From the NCBI RefSeq assembly GCF_018255755.1, contig NZ_CP073766.1:5950501-6014500 (forward strand): a DNA stretch of 64,000 nt, read 5' to 3'. Position 1 is the stretch's first letter. Each line of letters begins with the position of its first letter. This stretch comes from Chitinophaga sp. HK235. GTDB lineage: Bacteria; Bacteroidota; Bacteroidia; Chitinophagales; Chitinophagaceae. The position numbers and the translations under genes were made by a program. This document shows, piece after piece, positions 60,131-64,000 of this stretch. The notes under the pieces are model-generated. The model was not told the origin of the DNA. It worked only from the letters and a program-made list of their open reading frames with translations, and did no database searches.

Positions 60131-61648
60131 ATGAAACCATTTGTCCTTGCCACACTTTTTATCATCCTCTCAGGCATTACGATCATCAGCAGTTGTTTTA
60201 CACCGTCAGCAAAAGAGAAAGGAAAAATGCTGGCAGACAAATATTGCACTGGCTGCCACCTGGTCGTAGATCCGGCCATGCTGGACAAGGAAACCTGGAC
60301 CAAACACGTGCTGCCGGCCATGGCCCCCAAACTGGGTATTAAAGTATGGGCAGGTGATCAGTATTATCCGGCCAGTCCGGGTCAACAACAAGGCCCCATA
60401 TCTTTCAACGAATGGACAGCACTGGTGGCATATTTTGAACAGAACGCACCGGCACAGCTTACACCTGCCAAACCACCGGTGCCGCTGCAGCACGACTGGT
60501 TTGGCTTTGCGCCCCAATACCCCGTTGGTGTGGACTCTCCCAACATAGCGGGTACCACGATGGTTTCCTTTGATCCTGCGGGCCACCGCATTTTTACCAG
60601 CGATACCTATACGAGTACCCTCGATATCTGGGATAGTTCCCTGCGTAAAACAGGCTCCTGGCGCTTGCCTTCCCCGGTAGTGGACATACTATATACCACT
60701 GATAGCGGAAAATCATCATCTGCAATCATCACCCAGATCGGAAATATGAAAGCCCTGGATGCACCGGCAGGTATTGTAAGCAGACTCAACATCCATGATC
60801 CGCAGAGCAAACAAACAGATCTTATGCCTTTTCTGAAACGTCCGGTGCAAACGGTGCAGGCAGATTTTGACAAGGACAACCAAACTGACTTGTTAGTGTG
60901 TGCATTTGGACATAACCAGGGAGGACTGTATTGGCTGAAACAGTTGTCGGATCACAGATACGAGCAGAAGACCATCACAGAAGTGCCAGGTGCTATTCAT
61001 GCAGAAGTAGGAGATTTTAATGGAGATGGATGGCCCGATGCAATGGTACTTTTTGCTGCTGCCGATGAAGGCATATGGTTGTTTGAGAACGACCGGAAGG
61101 GTGGATTTAAATCTGTTAACCTGCTGAGATTCCCGCCCCTCAATGGTTCTACCAGTTTTCAGCTGGTGGATTTTAACCAGGATGGAAAGCTTGATATATT
61201 ATATACCTGCGGTGATAATGCAGATTTTTCGATGGTGCTTAAACCTTATCATGGTTTGTACGTCTATATCAACGAAGGGAAAAATAAGTACAGACAGGCT
61301 TGGTTTTATCCGGTGAATGGCTGTACAAAGGCTGTGGCAGCGGATTTTAACCTGGATGGCAAAATAGATATTGCAACAATTGCATTTTTTGCAGATATGA
61401 AAAACAATCCTGCAGAGAAATTTATTTTGTTCGAAGGAAAGGACCATCAGCTGAACTTCACGCCCCATGCGCCTCCTATAGAAAAGGAAGGGCGCTGGAT
61501 TTGTATGGATGTAAAGGATATGGATGGAGATGGAGACCTGGATATAGTACTAGGAAACTATGGGCGTGGATTTAATATACTGGATGGTTATAAGCCTAAC
61601 TGGAAGGAGTATCAACCGTTTATGGTGCTTGAGAACAAACAGAAATAA
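60131..61648 (+). CDS. Lipoprotein with cytochrome c motif and FG-GAP/VCBS repeats
   Basis: This is a 505-residue protein. It has a lipoprotein signal (ILSGITIISSC, Cys22) and a c-type heme motif Cys39-Thr-Gly-Cys42-His43 within ADKYCTGCHLVVDPAM. Met64 (LPAMAPKLG) is a possible axial ligand. From about 250 there are five Ca-binding FG-GAP/VCBS-type repeats, including DFDKDNQTDLLVC, DFNGDGWPDAMV, DFNQDGKLDILY, DFNLDGKIDIAT and DMDGDGDLDIVLG. The repeats predict a beta-propeller. The heme domain suggests electron transfer at the envelope. It follows the SusCD pair, with a terminator between them. Confidence 0.9.
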   Translation: MKPFVLATLFIILSGITIISSCFTPSAKEKGKMLADKYCTGCHLVVDPAMLDKETWTKHVLPAMAPKLGIKVWAGDQYYPASPGQQQGPISFNEWTALVAYFEQNAPAQLTPAKPPVPLQHDWFGFAPQYPVGVDSPNIAGTTMVSFDPAGHRIFTSDTYTSTLDIWDSSLRKTGSWRLPSPVVDILYTTDSGKSSSAIITQIGNMKALDAPAGIVSRLNIHDPQSKQTDLMPFLKRPVQTVQADFDKDNQTDLLVCAFGHNQGGLYWLKQLSDHRYEQKTITEVPGAIHAEVGDFNGDGWPDAMVLFAAADEGIWLFENDRKGGFKSVNLLRFPPLNGSTSFQLVDFNQDGKLDILYTCGDNADFSMVLKPYHGLYVYINEGKNKYRQAWFYPVNGCTKAVAADFNLDGKIDIATIAFFADMKNNPAEKFILFEGKDHQLNFTPHAPPIEKEGRWICMDVKDMDGDGDLDIVLGNYGRGFNILDGYKPNWKEYQPFMVLENKQK

Positions 61649-61911
61649 AAAACGCTAACGATAAAATCGTTTGTTTATTTGGAGAAGAAGTAGAATAATA
61701 TGTATATTGCCGATAATTATTCTACGAGCAGGTACACATGTCGGGTCACACATTTTCAGAGAAATAATACATTCTATTGTTCCTGAAGGAATGTACCTTT
61801 GTTCTTTAAATTCAGCCATTATCACCCAAAGATATTTTCATAGCGCTTTCCGTCAGGGCGCGATGATAGAAAGATATCCTGATGCATAATCAGGTTTTAG
61901 AATGGCGGAAG
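61649..61911. other. Intergenic stretch with a possible 32-codon ORF
   Basis: There is no well-supported gene. A small frame at 61791-61889 begins ATG right after GAAGGA and reads MYLCSLNSAIITQRYFHSAF, then QGAMIERYPDA. A terminator hairpin follows 22 bases later, so something in this stretch may be transcribed. The frame extends upstream to 61671 without a good start. A short peptide, a small RNA or a gene remnant are all possible. Confidence 0.3.
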
Positions 61912-61945
61912 GAGAGGCAGCAATGCCTCTCTTTTATTTTTATTA
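61912..61945 (+). terminator. Rho-independent terminator
   Basis: GAGAGGCA (61912-61919) pairs with TGCCTCTC (61924-61931) around a GCAA loop and is followed by TTTTATTTTTATT. Confidence 0.85.
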
Positions 61946-61968
61946 CCACCTATCAAATATTATCCTCC

Positions 61969-62041
61969 TTAATCAGAAAATATGGTCAATCCTGTTTACT
62001 TTTAATCAGAAAATAAGCATTCTCATTTTTTAAACAGGATT
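61969..62041. repeat. Direct and inverted repeats in the eboA leader
   Basis: TTAATCAGAAAATA occurs twice (61969-61982 and 62002-62015), 33 bases apart. AATCCTGTTTA (61988-61998) and TAAACAGGATT (62031-62041) are perfect inverted arms. Both sit directly before the eboA start, fitting a regulator-binding array or a foldable 5' UTR. Confidence 0.6.
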
Positions 62042-62045
62042 TTCA

Positions 62046-62930
62046 GTGGCGGAATATGTATACGACCAGCAGAAAATGAGCAACGGGCTTGAAGCCATTA
62101 TTGCCAGCAATAGCAGTAACACAGCCAGGGAGTGGTTGCAGCAACGTCTGCAGAAAGCCGCATCCATACCGCAGTTTAACCAAACCTTTACCGCTATTCC
62201 CAGATTCACCGGGAAAAATATTATTTCCGTAACATCCGAACAGACAGCTGTATTACAACAGGAAGTACCGGGGTTTTTCGTACACGGGTGGACGTTAGAC
62301 CGGCTGGTAAGAGTCTGGTGGTTGCTGCAGCTGAACATCAGTACTAAAACGATTTATATTGATACAATAGAACAGCTCTTCAACGCCGCCGAAATGAATG
62401 AACTGGCAGCATTGTACAGTGCACTCCCGCTGCTGGCGTTTCCGGAAGAGTGGAAACTCCGCACTGCAGAAGGTATCCGCTCCAACATCGGGGTAGTACA
62501 GGAAGCTATCATGCTACATAATCCCTATCCGGCAAAATACCTGGATGAACCCGCCTGGAACCAGCTTGTCATGAAGGCGATCTTCACAGATAAACCGCTG
62601 CACCGTATCTCCGGCCTGGATGAGCGCCGCAACATTGCACTGGCTGCTATTCTGACTGACTTCGCCCACGAAAGATGGGCCGCCGGCAGAAAAGTAGATC
62701 CCATGCAATGGCGACTACTCACTCCTTTTATCAACAGCGAAAGCCTGCCGGACATCACCCGTGTATGGCATTCCGCTGATCAGACAGAAAAAGCTGCCGC
62801 CGCGCTGGTATGCGCAGGCTCTGATTATCCGCCTGCTCAGCAGTTGCTGGCCTCCAATTTGGCCCTGGCAGCCGAAATACAGGATGGCTCCCTCACCTGG
62901 GACGTCATCGCCACAAAATTATCCCAGTAA
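62046..62930 (+). CDS. eboA: EboA domain-containing protein
   Basis: This is a 294-residue protein if the GTG at 62046 is used. An ATG at 62076 gives 284 residues. The GTG is kept because the extra EYVYDQQKMSNGL fits the family N-terminus as I recall it. The sequence is mostly helical, with NTAREWLQQRLQKAASIPQF, a motif GWTLDRLVRVWWLLQL, the conserved LHNPYPAKYLDEPAWNQLVM, and DERRNIALAAILTDFAHERW. EboA is the first gene of the ebo cluster, which in cyanobacteria and other bacteria helps deliver a metabolite precursor to the periplasm. The molecular role of EboA is not known. Confidence 0.82.
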   Translation: MAEYVYDQQKMSNGLEAIIASNSSNTAREWLQQRLQKAASIPQFNQTFTAIPRFTGKNIISVTSEQTAVLQQEVPGFFVHGWTLDRLVRVWWLLQLNISTKTIYIDTIEQLFNAAEMNELAALYSALPLLAFPEEWKLRTAEGIRSNIGVVQEAIMLHNPYPAKYLDEPAWNQLVMKAIFTDKPLHRISGLDERRNIALAAILTDFAHERWAAGRKVDPMQWRLLTPFINSESLPDITRVWHSADQTEKAAAALVCAGSDYPPAQQLLASNLALAAEIQDGSLTWDVIATKLSQ

Positions 62931-62945
62931 CTAAACCTGAAAATT

Positions 62946-63932
62946 ATGTGTGGTATCCACGAACTCACTGAAAAAGATCTGCAACCGCTTTCCTATACAC
63001 CAGCCTATCTGGATAAAATCAAAGGCATGCGTTTCTTCGATCCGCATGTGCATATGACATCCCGTACTACCGACGACTATCAGGCAATGGCCGATGCCGG
63101 CATCGTAGCACTTATCGAACCCGCCTTCTGGCTCGGTCAGCCACGCACCGGCGTTGATACCTTCCGCGATTATTTCAACAGCCTCCTGGGCTGGGAACGT
63201 TTCCGCGCGTCTCAGTTCGGTATCAAACACTACTGCACCATCGGCCTTAATTCAAAAGAAGCCAACAACGAAAAACTGGCAGAAGCCGTCATGGAAATAC
63301 TGCCACAGTTTGTCTACAAAGAAGGAGTGGTAGGTGTTGGTGAAATAGGTTTTGATGACCAGACAGCGCTGGAAGAAAAATATTATCGTGCACAGCTGGA
63401 ACTGGCTAAGGAAGCCGGTTTGCCCGTACAGATCCACACGCCTCACCGCGACAAGAAAAAAGGAACGCAACGCAGCATGGACATAGCCATCGAACATGGC
63501 CTGCCTCCTCACATGGTGATCGTAGATCATAACAACGAGGAAACGGTGAAGGAAGTGCTCGACCGCGGTTTCTGGGCCGCTTTCACCATCTATCCATTCA
63601 CTAAAATGGGTAACGAAAGAATGGTCGCCGTTGTGAAACAATACGGCAGTGAAAGGATTATGGTCAACTCAGCTGCCGACTGGGGTATCAGCGATCCCCT
63701 TGCTGTGCCTAAAACAGCAGCCTTGATGCACGAAAGTGGTATTGACTTGAATGATATTCATTCGGTAACTTACATGAACGCTGTAAAGGCATTTGCGCAA
63801 AGCGGGCAAATCAATGAATCGGATTTTGAGATGGCCGGAAATATAGATCAAAGTGAAAGATTTAATGGAAGCACCGTTTTACGCGGAGGTCAACAGCCCA
63901 GAATCAATAAAAATACGACCATCATCCGGTAA
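62946..63932 (+). CDS. eboB: TatD family hydrolase of the ebo cluster (EboB)
   Basis: This is a 328-residue TIM-barrel metal-dependent hydrolase. Metal-site motifs are FFDPHVHMTSR (His34, His36), GVGEIGFDD (Glu), VQIHTPHRDK (His), MVIVDHNNEE (His) and MVNSAADWGISD (Asp), in the TatD order. The N-terminal extension and the ending GQQPRINKNTTIIR differ from ordinary TatD DNases and fit the ebo-type. It lies 15 bases downstream of eboA. The other ebo genes (a UbiA-type prenyltransferase, a dehydroquinate-synthase-like protein and others) would be beyond the right edge. Confidence 0.9.
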   Translation: MCGIHELTEKDLQPLSYTPAYLDKIKGMRFFDPHVHMTSRTTDDYQAMADAGIVALIEPAFWLGQPRTGVDTFRDYFNSLLGWERFRASQFGIKHYCTIGLNSKEANNEKLAEAVMEILPQFVYKEGVVGVGEIGFDDQTALEEKYYRAQLELAKEAGLPVQIHTPHRDKKKGTQRSMDIAIEHGLPPHMVIVDHNNEETVKEVLDRGFWAAFTIYPFTKMGNERMVAVVKQYGSERIMVNSAADWGISDPLAVPKTAALMHESGIDLNDIHSVTYMNAVKAFAQSGQINESDFEMAGNIDQSERFNGSTVLRGGQQPRINKNTTIIR

Positions 63933-64000
63933 AGGCCTGGCAGTTTCGTTACTGCTGGCAATGAACCATGAAAACCTGTTAAGCGGTGACTTATATTGTT
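63865..64000 (+). other. Open frame at the right edge, possibly the start of the next gene
   Basis: A frame from an ATG at 63865 (or 63961) remains open to the edge. It reads GKGLAVSLLLAMNHENLLSG. It would overlap eboB by 68 bases if begun at 63865, which is unusual. The reading does not resemble the expected N-terminus of a UbiA-type EboC. It may be chance. Confidence 0.25.

Noticed and set aside
1..64000. Search for insertion sequences, integrases, prophage, CRISPR arrays or toxin-antitoxin pairs
   Set aside because: No transposase, integrase, repeat-spacer array or recognisable toxin-antitoxin gene was found by eye.

Overview
The window reads as a chromosomal segment of a Bacteroidota bacterium, most likely the family Chitinophagaceae (Chitinophaga-like). 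This is inferred from two SusC/SusD pairs, two proteins with type IX secretion (Por) C-terminal sorting domains, TAnnTTTG-type promoters, HxlR/AraC/Crp-type regulators beside small stress enzymes, an HYC_CC_PP-family protein and an EboA/EboB pair. Gene density is high. I saw no insertion sequence, prophage, CRISPR array or rRNA. One tRNA (Pro, TGG) is present.

Layout. 1-13.6 kb: small redox and regulatory genes (a partial SDR, an epimerase, Crp/Fnr, an AhpD-like protein, GNAT, bacilliredoxin, a large FtsX/MacB-type permease, AraC with DUF1772, tRNA-Pro, HxlR divergent from a quinone oxidoreductase, a VOC protein and an ABM monooxygenase). 13.7-20 kb: a secreted reprolysin-like metalloprotease, then a carbamoyltransferase/glycosyltransferase pair. 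20.2-24.5 kb: a cobalamin riboswitch leading a TonB-dependent receptor and a PepSY membrane protein. 24.9-32.6 kb: SusC/SusD pair 1 and a secreted beta-helix protein. 32.8-45.5 kb: housekeeping and stress genes, including an ArsR operon with an internally deleted SRPBCC gene, a lipoprotein metallopeptidase, OmpA, GDPD, a beta-lactamase-fold hydrolase, a DEAD-box helicase, and a MarR-DoxX-YceI module with two matching palindromes. 45.7-52 kb: a TolC-RND-HlyD efflux operon with an HYC_CC_PP gene upstream. 52-54.4 kb: two DinB proteins, an SDR and a TMEM220-like protein. 55-61.6 kb: SusC/SusD pair 2 with a cytochrome c/FG-GAP lipoprotein. 62-64 kb: eboA and eboB, the beginning of what should be an ebo cluster running off the right edge.

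How genes work together. Most units are one to three genes separated by strong hairpin terminators, and regulators usually sit next to their probable targets, with inverted-repeat operator candidates that I located by eye. The most interesting points are the B12-riboswitch-controlled siderophore-type receptor plus PepSY protein, the ebo cluster start with its repeat-rich leader, the isolated carbamoyltransferase/glycosyltransferase pair, the SusCD-cytochrome/FG-GAP locus, the MarR palindrome pair, and the SRPBCC gene that keeps only its two ends.

Limits: all family calls are by eye from protein motifs. No database search was run. Start codons were adjusted where an internal ATG with a signal peptide or a better context was evident.
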